The translations under genes were made by a program, and so were the position numbers. This document shows positions 49,731-58,061 of a stretch of 64,000 bases of DNA, piece after piece. The DNA comes from Caulobacter hibisci (lineage in GTDB: Bacteria; Pseudomonadota; Alphaproteobacteria; Caulobacterales; Caulobacteraceae), in the NCBI RefSeq assembly GCF_016135805.1, contig NZ_JADWOX010000021.1, positions 1 through 64,000 of the forward strand, given 5' to 3'. The first letter of the stretch is position 1; each line of letters starts with the position of its first letter. The notes under the pieces were generated by a model. That model had not been told where the DNA came from. It saw only the letters and a list, made by a program, of their open reading frames with translations, and ran no database searches.

Positions 49731-50639
49731 CTAGTTGAAATGTTCTGCAAGCTTTTCCAGCACCAGCGCCGCCATCGCCGCGCGGGCCTCGGCCGTGGCG
49801 CTGCCGCGATGCGGTTGCAGCACTACGTTGTCCATCGCCAGCAGCGCCGGCGGCACGTGCGGCTCATCCTCGAACACGTCCAGCCCCGCCCCAGCGATGG
49901 TCCCATCCGCCAGGGCTGCGACCAGTGCCGCCTCGTCGACCACCGAACCGCGCGCGACGTTGATCAGCAGGCCGTCGGGGCCCAGCGCCTCCAGCACCGC
50001 CGCATCGACCAGGGGAGCGCCCGCGCCCGGCGTGGCCAGGAACAGCACGTCGACCGCCCGCGCCAGGTCCAGCAGGCTGGCGTGATAGGCGTACGGGACG
50101 CCCTCGACCGGCCGGCGGCTGTGATAGGCGATGCTGGCCGCGAAGGGCCCGGCCATGGTGGCGATCGCCTGGCCGATCTGGCCCAGGCCCAGGATCCCAA
50201 CCGTCCGCCCGGCGGCCCGCCGCGCCAGGGGCAGGCGCTCGGCCTTGGGCCAGCGGCCTTCGCGCACGTAGTGGTCGGCGGTGACCATCCGGCGCGACAG
50301 CGACAGCCACAGACCGATCGCCAGCTCGGCGACGTCCTCCGTCAGCACGCCCGGCGTGGTGGTCACGGCGACACCCCGGGCGGCGGCGAGGTCGAGGTCC
50401 ACCTTGTCGAGGCCGACGCCGTGCACGGCGACGATCTCCAGGGCCGGCAGTTGGTCCCACAGCGCGGCGGGCACGCCCAGGTCGCCGCCGGTGACGAGGC
50501 CGCGGGCCTTGGGACCGACCTGCGCGATCAGGGCGTCCGGATCGGCGGCGCGATAGGGGCGGTGGACAGCGTAGTGGGCGTCGAGGCCGGCCTCGAGCTG
50601 CGGCGACAGGGGCTTGAGCTGCAGGATGTCGGGCTTCAT
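49731..50639 (-). CDS. D-isomer 2-hydroxyacid dehydrogenase (glyoxylate/hydroxypyruvate reductase type)
   Basis: A 302-residue NAD(P)-dependent dehydrogenase. The Rossmann motif is ILGLGQIGQAIA, followed by YHSRRP (Ser-Arg-Arg favours NADP). The catalytic trio is Arg in NVARGSVVDE, Glu in EDEPHVP, and His in PHRGSAT. It would reduce glyoxylate or hydroxypyruvate. It is divergent from the next serine hydrolase. Confidence 0.87.
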   Translation of the reverse strand: MKPDILQLKPLSPQLEAGLDAHYAVHRPYRAADPDALIAQVGPKARGLVTGGDLGVPAALWDQLPALEIVAVHGVGLDKVDLDLAAARGVAVTTTPGVLTEDVAELAIGLWLSLSRRMVTADHYVREGRWPKAERLPLARRAAGRTVGILGLGQIGQAIATMAGPFAASIAYHSRRPVEGVPYAYHASLLDLARAVDVLFLATPGAGAPLVDAAVLEALGPDGLLINVARGSVVDEAALVAALADGTIAGAGLDVFEDEPHVPPALLAMDNVVLQPHRGSATAEARAAMAALVLEKLAEHFN

Positions 50640-50710
50640 CGGCGGGCTCCGTTACGCGGGGACTGTCCTTCGGATGACAAACCCCGGCGCGCCGGGCTAG
50701 AGCAAAAGCC

Positions 50711-51850
50711 ATGAGCCTCGACATCACTGGCGTCTGCCCCGCCCCGTTCGCCCAGGTCTATGACGCCTTCGAGGCCAATTTCGATCCGGCCTCGCCGGGC
50801 GGCGGCGAGCTGGGCGCGCGCTTTTCGCTGGCCATCGACGGCGAGATCGTCGTCGACCTGATGGCCGGCTTCGCCGATCGGAAACGCGAGGTCGCCTTCG
50901 GCCCCGACACCCTGACGCCGCTGTTCTCGACCACCAAGGCCATCGCCGCCCTGCTGGTCGCCCGTCTGGTCGATCAGGGCAAGCTGACCTACGACACGAG
51001 CGTCGCCTCGGTCTGGCCGGAGTTCGCTCAGAACGGCAAGGACGCGATCACCGTCGGCCAGGTGATGTCGCACCAGGACGGGCTGTCGGGCTTCCTCGAC
51101 GAGGTCGATCCGGCCATCTGGTTCGACTGGGAGGCGACGACGGCGAAACTCGCCGCCATGGCCCCGCTGTGGCCCGTCGGTACGGCCAGTGGCTATCATC
51201 CGGTGACCTTCGGCTATACGGCCGGCGAGATCTTCCGCCGCGTCGATGGCCGCACCATGGGCACGGCGTTGCGCGAGGATCTGGCCGGTCCGCTGGGCCT
51301 CGACATCTGGATCGGCCTGCCCGACAGCGAGCACGAGCGCTGCGCCGACCTGATGCGGCCAACGGCCTTTCCGAAGTTCGGCGAGATCAACGACGCCATC
51401 CGCGCGGCCTTCATGACCAAATGGGCCGCGCCCGGCGGCCGTGGCACGGGCGAATGGCGGCGGGCCGAGATCCCCTCGGCCAACGGCCACGCCACCGCCC
51501 ACTCCCTGGCCCGCCTGCTGGGGGCCCTGGCCAGCGGCGGCACGCTGGACGGCGTGAAGGTGTTGTCGCCGCAGACGATGGAGCTGGCCCGCGCGGAACG
51601 CATCGCCGGCCAGGATCTGGTGCTGCCCTACCAGATCAGCTGGGGCGCGGGCTTCATGCGCAACACGCCCAACTTCTTCTACGGCCCGACGGCGGACGCC
51701 TTCGGCCACTCGGGCTGGGGCGGCTCCTGCGCCTTCGCCGACCCGAAGACCGGGGTCTCGGGATCCTATGTGATGAACCGCCAGGGCAACGAACTGATCG
51801 GCGACCCGCGCGCGGTCAGCCTGATCAAGGCGGCTTACGCGAGCTTGTAG
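50711..51850 (+). CDS. Cytoplasmic serine hydrolase (EstB/beta-lactamase family)
   Basis: A 379-residue protein without a signal peptide. The nucleophile motif is S73-T-T-K76 (LFSTTKAIAALLVA). A Tyr motif (SGYHPVTFGYTAGEI) and a C-terminal GHSGWGGSCAFADP complete the class C-like esterase pattern. It is not closely like the secreted hydrolase at 596-1990. Substrate unknown; EstB-like enzymes act on short esters. Confidence 0.85.
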   Translation: MSLDITGVCPAPFAQVYDAFEANFDPASPGGGELGARFSLAIDGEIVVDLMAGFADRKREVAFGPDTLTPLFSTTKAIAALLVARLVDQGKLTYDTSVASVWPEFAQNGKDAITVGQVMSHQDGLSGFLDEVDPAIWFDWEATTAKLAAMAPLWPVGTASGYHPVTFGYTAGEIFRRVDGRTMGTALREDLAGPLGLDIWIGLPDSEHERCADLMRPTAFPKFGEINDAIRAAFMTKWAAPGGRGTGEWRRAEIPSANGHATAHSLARLLGALASGGTLDGVKVLSPQTMELARAERIAGQDLVLPYQISWGAGFMRNTPNFFYGPTADAFGHSGWGGSCAFADPKTGVSGSYVMNRQGNELIGDPRAVSLIKAAYASL

Positions 51851-51871
51851 GGTTCGCCCAAACCCTATCCG

Positions 51872-52007
51872 CCCGTCATTCCCGCCCTTGTGGCGGGAAC
51901 CCCTCTTTCAGCTGCAAGGGCAGATGGGGCGGCGTGCTTAGCACGCCGCTTGCGTCTCACGTGCGACCGGACCCAGGGTTTCCCGCCACAAGGGCGGGAA
52001 TGACGGG
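51872..52007. repeat. Nested palindrome built from two REP-like units
   Basis: An inverted pair (51872-51902 and 51976-52007) of GTCATTCCCGCC-CTTGT-GGCGGGAA-type units, differing by a one-base insertion. Between them a perfect 9-bp hairpin with a TTA loop lies at 51929-51949. The spacer between genes here (51851-52028) holds no gene. Confidence 0.75.
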
Positions 52008-52028
52008 AGTTGTTGGATGGTGGCGGCC

Positions 52029-52358
52029 TCAGACCCCCAGCCGCCCCCGCAGCCGCTCGGCGACGGCGCCCAAGGTGATGGTCGACAGGGCTTCCTGCAC
52101 TTCCAGCGGCACGCCGTCCGGGGCCGCCTGCACCAGCTTGGCGGTGAAGTCGGTGATGGCGGTGATGTGCTGGGCCAGGTGGTCGACCGTGTGCAGCTCC
52201 TGCATCACGGCCAGGCGCGATTCCGGCGGGGTGTTTTCCAGGATCTTGCCCAGGGCGCTGTCCAGGTGGCCGCAGGCCTCGGCGGCCAGCGACATTTCGG
52301 CGGAAAGGGCCTCGAGCACGGCGGCGAGGTTGGGCGTGGTGACGGCGTCCGTGGACAT
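52029..52358 (-). CDS. Small helical protein of unknown function
   Basis: A 109-residue cytoplasmic protein, not recognised. It is nearly all helix, with heptad-like segments (LAAVLEALSAEMSLAAEACGHLDSALGKIL and LAVMQELHTVDHLAQHITAITDFTAKLV). ATG 52358 follows GGGGGA. No partner gene is adjacent. It could form a coiled-coil or four-helix bundle. Confidence 0.6.
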   Translation of the reverse strand: MSTDAVTTPNLAAVLEALSAEMSLAAEACGHLDSALGKILENTPPESRLAVMQELHTVDHLAQHITAITDFTAKLVQAAPDGVPLEVQEALSTITLGAVAERLRGRLGV

Positions 52359-52472
52359 GGTTTCCCCCTGAGTAAAGACTGCCGGCATACCTGCAATCGC
52401 TTCCGTTGCCGCCGACTTAAGCGCCGGCGGCGGTGCGACAAATTGACCAACGTTTTTTGACGGCGGTGGTTC

Positions 52473-53390
52473 TCAGGTCGCGGACGAAACGTTGCGGGTG
52501 CGTTTCCAGACGCCATAGGCGAACACCGCAACGCCCAGCCAGATGAACACGAACGACAGGGCCCGCAGCGGGGTGAAGGCCTCGCCGAGGAACACGCCGA
52601 GCAGGAACTGCAGGGTCGGGGCGATGAACTGCAGGAAGCCCATGGCGCTGAGCGGCATGCGGCGGGCCGACCAGGCGAACATGGCCAGGGGCACGACGGT
52701 GGCCGGACCGGCCGCCATCAGCAGCAGGGCCGTCTTCGAATCCTGGGTGAAGTGGCCCGTGCCATTGGCCTGGATGTGCCAGACGTATAGCAGGCCCGGG
52801 ATCGCCAGATAGGCGCACTCGATGAACAGGCCCGTCTGGGCGTCGGCCTTCACCTGCTTGCGCAGGATGGCGTAGACGCAGAAGGTCAAGGCCAGGCCCA
52901 GCGACACCAGCGGCAGGTGGCCCAGGGCGATCGTCTGGATAGCCACGCCGACGGCAGCGAAGCCGATGGCGATCTTGCCTTCCGTGCTCATCCGCTCGCG
53001 GAACAGCAGGGCGCCGGCGGCCATGTTCATCAGCGGATTGATGTAGTAGCCGAGGCTGGCCTCGATCACCCGGCCGGCGTTCACCGCCACGACGTAGATC
53101 GTCCAGTTGCCGAAGATGGCCAGGGTCGACAGCAGCAGCAGGCCAAGCGTCTTGGGCTGTCGCAGCACCGCGCCGACCTGGCCGCCCTGGCGGGCCAGCA
53201 GGACGAGGCCGCCGGCCCAGATCACCGACCACAGCGTGCGGTGGGCGATCATCTCGAACGAGGTGACGCCGAAGCTGCCCAGGGTGTGGAAATAGAGGGG
53301 CAGGAAGCCCCAGAGCAGATAGCAGCCGGCGCCGGCCAGATAGGCCGAACGCATGTCGCCGGAGGGACTGCTCGTGGAACTGGGGGACAT
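52473..53390 (-). CDS. rarD: EamA family transporter RarD
   Basis: A 305-residue drug/metabolite transporter with about ten helices. It matches RarD: GAGCYLLWGFLPLYFHTLG at the N-terminus, EMIAHRTLWSVIWAG, NWTIYVVAVNAGRVIEASLGYYINPLMNMAAGALLFRERMS, and QFIAPTLQFLLGVFLGE near the C-terminus. The name comes from chloramphenicol sensitivity in Pseudomonas; the substrate is unknown. ATG 53390 is chosen over a GTG three codons earlier. Confidence 0.87.
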   Translation of the reverse strand: MSPSSTSSPSGDMRSAYLAGAGCYLLWGFLPLYFHTLGSFGVTSFEMIAHRTLWSVIWAGGLVLLARQGGQVGAVLRQPKTLGLLLLSTLAIFGNWTIYVVAVNAGRVIEASLGYYINPLMNMAAGALLFRERMSTEGKIAIGFAAVGVAIQTIALGHLPLVSLGLALTFCVYAILRKQVKADAQTGLFIECAYLAIPGLLYVWHIQANGTGHFTQDSKTALLLMAAGPATVVPLAMFAWSARRMPLSAMGFLQFIAPTLQFLLGVFLGEAFTPLRALSFVFIWLGVAVFAYGVWKRTRNVSSAT

Positions 53391-53483
53391 GGACCGCACC
53401 TTTCGCGGAGGGATCTGACAGGGAGTCGTCCCGGTGTCCGCCCGCTTTTTGCGGAGAGGTGCGAAATCGGCCCGAAGGCCTGT

Positions 53484-53517
53484 CCCGTCGTCCCTCCGCT
53501 GGCGGAAGGACGACGGG
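53484..53517. terminator. Long hairpin between asd and rarD
   Basis: A perfect 10-bp stem (53484-53493 with 53508-53517) with an inner TCCG/CGGA hairpin. It lies 12 bases after the asd stop on the minus strand. No T-run follows, so termination is likely weak or Rho-assisted. Confidence 0.45.
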
Positions 53518-53528
53518 GAGGTCGTTCT

Positions 53529-54557
53529 TTAGGCCGGCGTCTTCTGCTTGATCAGGCCCTTGTCGTGCAGCAGCTGGGCGATCTGCACCGCGTTCAGGGC
53601 CGCGCCCTTGCGCAGGTTGTCGGCGACGCACCAGAGGGCGATGCCGTGCTCGACGGTCGGGTCCTTGCGGATGCGCGACACGTAGACCGGGAACTCGCCC
53701 TGGGCTTCCTTCGGCGTGATGTAGCCGCCGTTCTCGCGCTTATCGACCACGACAATCCCTTCGGCGTCGCGCAGGATCTCGCGGGCGTCGTCCTCGTCCA
53801 GCGGGCCGGTGAACTCGATGTTGATCGACTCCGAGTGGCCGACCATCACCGGCACGCGCACGCAGGTGGCGACCAGCTGGATCGCCGGATCCAGGATCTT
53901 CTGGGTCTCGACGGTCATCTTCCACTCTTCCTTGGTGAAGCCGTCGTCCATGAAGACGTCGATGTGGGGGATGACGTTGAAGGCGATCTGCTTGGTGAAC
54001 TTCTTCGGCTCGGGCGCGCCCAGGACGAAGACGCCCTTGGTCTGGTCCCACAGCTCGTCCATGCCTTCCTTGCCCGCGCCGGAAACCGACTGGTAGGTCG
54101 ACACCACCACGCGCTTGATCGGCACCTCGTCGTGCAGCGGCTTGAGGGCCACCACCAGCTGGGCGGTCGAGCAGTTGGGGTTGGCGATGATGTTCTTGGG
54201 GATGGAGTTGACGGCGTCCGGGTTCACTTCCGGCACCACCAGCGGCACGTCCGGGTCCATCCGGAAGTGGCTGGAGTTGTCGATGACGATCGGACCGGCC
54301 GCGCCGATCTTCTCGCCCCAGGCGGCCGAGATCGACCCGCCGGCGCTCATCAGCACGATGTCGACCGTCGAGAAATCGAACTGCTCCAGGTCCTCGCACT
54401 TGAGGATCTTGTTGCCGAACGAGACCTCGGTGCCGATGGATTTGCGCGAGGCGATGGCGTGCATCTTCTCCACGGGGAATTTCACTTCCTCGAGGATGTT
54501 GAACATCTCGCGGCCCACGTTGCCCGTGGCGCCGACCACGGCGACCCGGTAACCCAT
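53529..54557 (-). CDS. asd: Aspartate-semialdehyde dehydrogenase
   Basis: A 342-residue NADPH-dependent enzyme that makes aspartate semialdehyde for lysine, diaminopimelate, threonine and methionine synthesis. The N-terminus is VAVVGATGNVGREMFNIL. Cys129 in ANPNCSTAQ is the acyl-thioester nucleophile, and SVSGAGKEGMDEL and TCVRVPVMVGHSESI are further family marks (His in VGHS). ATG 54557 follows GGAG. Confidence 0.96.
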   Translation of the reverse strand: MGYRVAVVGATGNVGREMFNILEEVKFPVEKMHAIASRKSIGTEVSFGNKILKCEDLEQFDFSTVDIVLMSAGGSISAAWGEKIGAAGPIVIDNSSHFRMDPDVPLVVPEVNPDAVNSIPKNIIANPNCSTAQLVVALKPLHDEVPIKRVVVSTYQSVSGAGKEGMDELWDQTKGVFVLGAPEPKKFTKQIAFNVIPHIDVFMDDGFTKEEWKMTVETQKILDPAIQLVATCVRVPVMVGHSESINIEFTGPLDEDDAREILRDAEGIVVVDKRENGGYITPKEAQGEFPVYVSRIRKDPTVEHGIALWCVADNLRKGAALNAVQIAQLLHDKGLIKQKTPA

Positions 54558-54772
54558 CGCAGTCTCCAATCTTTAAGCCCCCGAAGGGGAAATGCGCCGT
54601 CCCGTTACGCCTCGTATCGCGGGTAAGCAAGGGCAGGGTTTTCCAAAGGCGGCGGCTTATGGCCGCGCTTGAGGGAATATTTTTGCGGAGGCTCTTGGCG
54701 ACCGTCGCGCAGGGGCCGTCGGACCTTCCGTCCAACTGGACAGCGAGCCCGCCGCGAGCGCATACCCACGCC

Positions 54773-56023
54773 ATGCGCAAGCACGACGCCGACGTCATCA
54801 TCGCCGGGGCCGGCATGGCCGGAACCACCCTGGCGCTCGCCCTCGCCTCGGCCGGGGTCAAGCCGCTGCTGGTCGATCCGCAGCCCTTCGACGCCCAGCT
54901 GGCCCCGACCTTCGACGGCCGCTCATCGGCCATCGCCTATTCGTCGTTCCGCCAATGGCGGGCGATCGGCGCGGGCGAGGCCCTGGTGCCCCACGCCCAG
55001 CGGATCGAGCAGATCCTGGTCACCGACGGCAAGGCGCCGGGCGCGGCCTCGGGCAAGCCGTCCTCGTTCTTCCTGCGCTTCGACAGCGGCGAGATCGCCG
55101 ACCGCTCGGAAGGCGAGCCGCTGGGCTACCTGATCGAGAACCGCCAGATCCGCGCGGCCCTGTCGAAGACGGCGCTGGACAAGGGCCTGACGGTCATCGC
55201 GCCGGCGGGCGCGGCCGGCCTGGAGATCGACGCCGCCGAGGCCCGGGTGACCCTGACCGACGGCCGGGTGCTGAGCGCGCCGCTGGTGGTCAGCGCCGAG
55301 GGCCGTAATTCCGTCCTGCGCAAGGCCGCCGGGATCGGCGACATCGGCTGGGGCTACGGCCAGAGCGGCGTCGTCGCCACGGTGCGGATGCAGCGCCCGC
55401 ACGAGGGCGTGGCCCACGAATATTTCCTGCCCAGCGGGCCGTTCGCCATCCTGCCGCTGACCGACAACCGCGCCAGCCTGGTTTGGACCGAGAGCACGGC
55501 GCGGGGCGAGGCCCTGCGGGGCGCTTCGCCCGAGGCCTTCCACGCCCACCTGATGCGCCGGTTCGGCGATTTCCTCGGCGAAGTCGAGATGGCCGGACCG
55601 GTGTTCGTCTATCCGCTGTCGCTGTCGCTGGCCGAGCGCCTGACGTCGCCACGCCTGGCTTTGATCGGCGACGCCGCCCACGGCGTGCACCCGATCGCGG
55701 GACAGGGCCTGAATCTGGGTCTCAAGGATGCCGCGGCCCTGGCCGAGGTGGTGGTCGAGGCGATCCGCAACGGCGAGGACATCGGCGCCGAAGCCACACT
55801 CGAGCGCTACGCCCGCTGGCGGCGGTTCGACAACGTCACCAACGCCCTGGCCTTCGACGGCTTCGTGCGGTTGTTCTCGAACGACAACGCCCTGCTGCGC
55901 GTCGCGCGCGGCATCGGCATGGCGGCGGTCAACCGTATCGCCCCGGCTCGCCGGTTCTTCATGCACGAAGCCGGCGGCGGCGTGGGCGACCTGCCGAAGC
56001 TGCTGCGCGGGACGGCGCTTTAG
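54773..56023 (+). CDS. UbiH/UbiF/COQ6-family FAD-dependent ubiquinone hydroxylase
   Basis: A 416-residue flavoprotein monooxygenase of ubiquinone synthesis. The FAD-binding N-terminus is VIIAGAGMAGTTLALALASAG, then the FDGRSSAIAYSS motif typical of UbiH/UbiF, an NRQIRAAL segment, and the second FAD motif IGDAAHGVHPIAGQGLNLGLKDAAALAEVV. Which ring position it hydroxylates cannot be told. An ATG 38 codons upstream is open, but the extension has no family similarity. The gap 54558-54772 between asd and this gene holds nothing beyond presumed promoters. Confidence 0.9.
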   Translation: MRKHDADVIIAGAGMAGTTLALALASAGVKPLLVDPQPFDAQLAPTFDGRSSAIAYSSFRQWRAIGAGEALVPHAQRIEQILVTDGKAPGAASGKPSSFFLRFDSGEIADRSEGEPLGYLIENRQIRAALSKTALDKGLTVIAPAGAAGLEIDAAEARVTLTDGRVLSAPLVVSAEGRNSVLRKAAGIGDIGWGYGQSGVVATVRMQRPHEGVAHEYFLPSGPFAILPLTDNRASLVWTESTARGEALRGASPEAFHAHLMRRFGDFLGEVEMAGPVFVYPLSLSLAERLTSPRLALIGDAAHGVHPIAGQGLNLGLKDAAALAEVVVEAIRNGEDIGAEATLERYARWRRFDNVTNALAFDGFVRLFSNDNALLRVARGIGMAAVNRIAPARRFFMHEAGGGVGDLPKLLRGTAL

Positions 56024-56036
56024 GGCGGTTAGTGGT

Positions 56037-56124
56037 CCTCGTCCTTCGACAGGCTCAGGATGAGGACCAATTCAGGCTCGGCGCTCGATCGAAAACCTCA
56101 TCCTGAGCTTGTCGAAGGACGAGG
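56037..56124. repeat. Inverted TCCTTCGACA-type repeat pair
   Basis: Two 29-base units (56037-56065 and 56096-56124) in inverted order, identical but for one base, reading CCTCGTCCTTCGAC... and its complement. They lie between two convergent genes (ubiH-family and Trm112-like). The pattern is a common intergenic repeat in alphaproteobacteria. Confidence 0.8.
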
Positions 56125-56142
56125 TTTTCGCTGCGCCGGGTC

Positions 56143-56349
56143 TTACTCCCCGTCAGCCAAACTCCGCGCCTCTTCCGGCAGCATGATCGGCACGCCGTCG
56201 CGGATCGGGTAGGCCAGCTTGGCCGTGTGGCTGACGAGCTCGCCGCGGGCGCGGTCGTAGAACAGCGGGGCGCGGGTCACCGGGCAGACCAGCACCTCCA
56301 GCAGGCGCGGATCGACATCGACGGGCGGGGGCGGAGGAGCGGCGGTCAT
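56143..56349 (-). CDS. Trm112 family protein
   Basis: A 68-residue protein with the Trm112-like fold: DPRLLEVLVCPVTRAPLFYD, a YPIRDGVPIMLPEEAR C-terminal strand. Only one Cys is present in the CP motif, so zinc binding is unlikely. In eukaryotes Trm112 activates methyltransferases; bacterial YcaR-type relatives are poorly known. The start is the ATG at 56349. Confidence 0.85.
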   Translation of the reverse strand: MTAAPPPPPVDVDPRLLEVLVCPVTRAPLFYDRARGELVSHTAKLAYPIRDGVPIMLPEEARSLADGE

Positions 56350-56467
56350 GGCCCTGTTCTAGAGCCCACCGCCGAAATGGGAAAGCCCCGCCGCCGGACG
56401 TCCCGGAACCTCCGTGCGTGGCCGCGGTTGTCGCAGGAGCGATAACAACGATCCTGGAACCTCATTC

Positions 56468-56863
56468 ATGACCGTCATCGAACGGACCTTCCTGGCCGCC
56501 GCCGCGGCCACCAGCGCCCTGACCCTCGCCGCCTGCGGCTCGATGGGGGGCGGCGACGGCGGCTATTCCCCGCGCCTGGCGACCAAGGCCAGCGACGAAA
56601 AGGCCTTCGCCTCGACCTTCGCCTCGTGCCGCGACGAGGTGCGGGCCGGCAAGACCAGCGGCTTCAAGGTGCACCCGGCCAGCGCCACCGCCCGCGACCT
56701 GCCGCCCGGCCCGACCGGGCTGGTGCTCAAGGTCCCCTACGACAAGGCCAAGGGCAGCAAGAGCCAGCGCGCGGCCTATGACGAGCGCCACAAGGCGGCC
56801 GTGGCCCAGTGCCTGTCCGAAAACGGCTACCAAGTGGCCGCCTGGGATGCAGTGAAGCCGTAA
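56468..56863 (+). CDS. Small lipoprotein of unknown function
   Basis: A 131-residue lipoprotein. The lipobox LAAC (Cys near residue 23) follows a hydrophobic stretch (FLAAAAATSALTLAAC), so the mature protein would be lipid-anchored. The rest has two further cysteines (FASCRDEVRAG and AVAQCLSENGYQV) likely paired in the periplasm. Function not recognised. ATG 56468 is used as it puts the lipobox at the right distance. Confidence 0.65.
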   Translation: MTVIERTFLAAAAATSALTLAACGSMGGGDGGYSPRLATKASDEKAFASTFASCRDEVRAGKTSGFKVHPASATARDLPPGPTGLVLKVPYDKAKGSKSQRAAYDERHKAAVAQCLSENGYQVAAWDAVKP

Positions 56864-56941
56864 GGCCGGCGTCTTTCGGACAGAGGCTTTTCATCGCGTC
56901 GCGACATGCTACCGTGAGTGGTGTTTTATCGGGAGCTCGCC

Positions 56942-57346
56942 GTGTCGATATTCAAGCCGTTGATCCGCTTCGCCGACTTTCGGGGGCGTTCCGACCGATC
57001 GGAGCTCCTGCAGTTCCTGATGCTGTCCCTGACCCTGCTCTTGAGCGTGGCTTACCTGTGGGGGATGGGGTGGGGCTTGGCTGACGGCCTGAGGGGCGCC
57101 CCGCCGCGGTCGCCGGCCCCCGTGGCGCAGTACCTGGGCCTGCTCCTGCTGCTCCCGGCCCTGTCGCTCAGCATTCGCCGCCTGCACGACATCGACCGCA
57201 GCGGCTGGTGGCTGCTGCTGAACCTCGTGCCGGGCGGGATCGCCGTGCTGATCGTCTTCCTGCTGCAGGACGGAGGCGTCGGCGACAACCGCTTCGGCCC
57301 GCCGCAACCGACCGCTCAGGCCGGCGGCGCGACGGCATCGGCCTGA
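56942..57346 (+). CDS. DUF805 family membrane protein
   Basis: A 134-residue inner-membrane protein of the DUF805 family. It shows the family's opening RFADFRGRSDRSELLQF and the conserved RRLHDIDRSGWWLLLNLVP segment, with about three to four helices. Function is unknown. GTG 56942 follows GGGAGC. It converges on the LonSB-like gene with an 8-base gap. Confidence 0.85.
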   Translation: MSIFKPLIRFADFRGRSDRSELLQFLMLSLTLLLSVAYLWGMGWGLADGLRGAPPRSPAPVAQYLGLLLLLPALSLSIRRLHDIDRSGWWLLLNLVPGGIAVLIVFLLQDGGVGDNRFGPPQPTAQAGGATASA

Positions 57347-57354
57347 GCCATCGC

Positions 57355-58011
57355 CTACTGCAACAACGGCGGGTCGTCGTCGTCCTGGGCGGCGTCGATC
57401 TCCAGCAGGGTGACCAGGGTGCTGCGGCGGTCGGCCAGGGTGCGGGCCTCCAGCAGCGCCTGCTTTTCCAGAGGATCGAACGGCAGGGCCATGGCCAGGC
57501 TGTTGATCAGGGCGTCGGACGGCGCGGCCTGGGCCTCGGTCCAGTCGATGGCCAGGCCGCGGTGGTCGAGATAGCGGCGCAGGGCGCTGAGCAGCGGCGC
57601 GCCGTCGCCGGCGGGCTCCTGCTGGTCTTCATGAAGGTCGAGGTCGTAGGGCGCGAAGTCGGCCCGTACCTGACGATAGGGCGTGCGCACCGGCAACTCC
57701 TCACCGACCTGGAACCGCGCCACGCCCGTCAGGGTGATCAGGTAGCGGCCGTCGCTGGTCTCGGCGAAGCTGGTCACCCGGCCCGCGCAGCCCACCGGCG
57801 CCAGCGAGGGCCTCTCGTTATCGCCGCCCGCTCGCGTCTGCACCATGCCGATGATCCGCTCGCCCGACATGGCGTCGTCCAGCATGTTCAGATAGCGCGG
57901 CTCGAAGATGTTCAACGGCAACTGACCGCCCGGCAGCAGCAGGGCGCCGTCCAGCGGGAACACGGGTATCACCAGCGGCAAATCGAGGGTCTTCCGGTAA
58001 ACGCCCGGCAT
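57355..58011 (-). CDS. Lon substrate-binding (LonSB) domain protein
   Basis: A 218-residue protein made of only the N-terminal substrate-binding domain of Lon protease, without ATPase or protease parts. The motifs IPVFPLDGALLLPGGQLPLNIFEPRYLNMLDDAM, GCAGRVTSF and YLITLTGVARFQV are typical. It starts 50 bases downstream of the CnoX-like gene on the same strand and is likely co-transcribed, hinting at a protein-quality role. Confidence 0.87.
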   Translation of the reverse strand: MPGVYRKTLDLPLVIPVFPLDGALLLPGGQLPLNIFEPRYLNMLDDAMSGERIIGMVQTRAGGDNERPSLAPVGCAGRVTSFAETSDGRYLITLTGVARFQVGEELPVRTPYRQVRADFAPYDLDLHEDQQEPAGDGAPLLSALRRYLDHRGLAIDWTEAQAAPSDALINSLAMALPFDPLEKQALLEARTLADRRSTLVTLLEIDAAQDDDDPPLLQ

Positions 58012-58061
58012 GGCGGCCTCCTTGACTGGAATTGTGAACGGCGTGGTCCCGCCAGGGTTTC

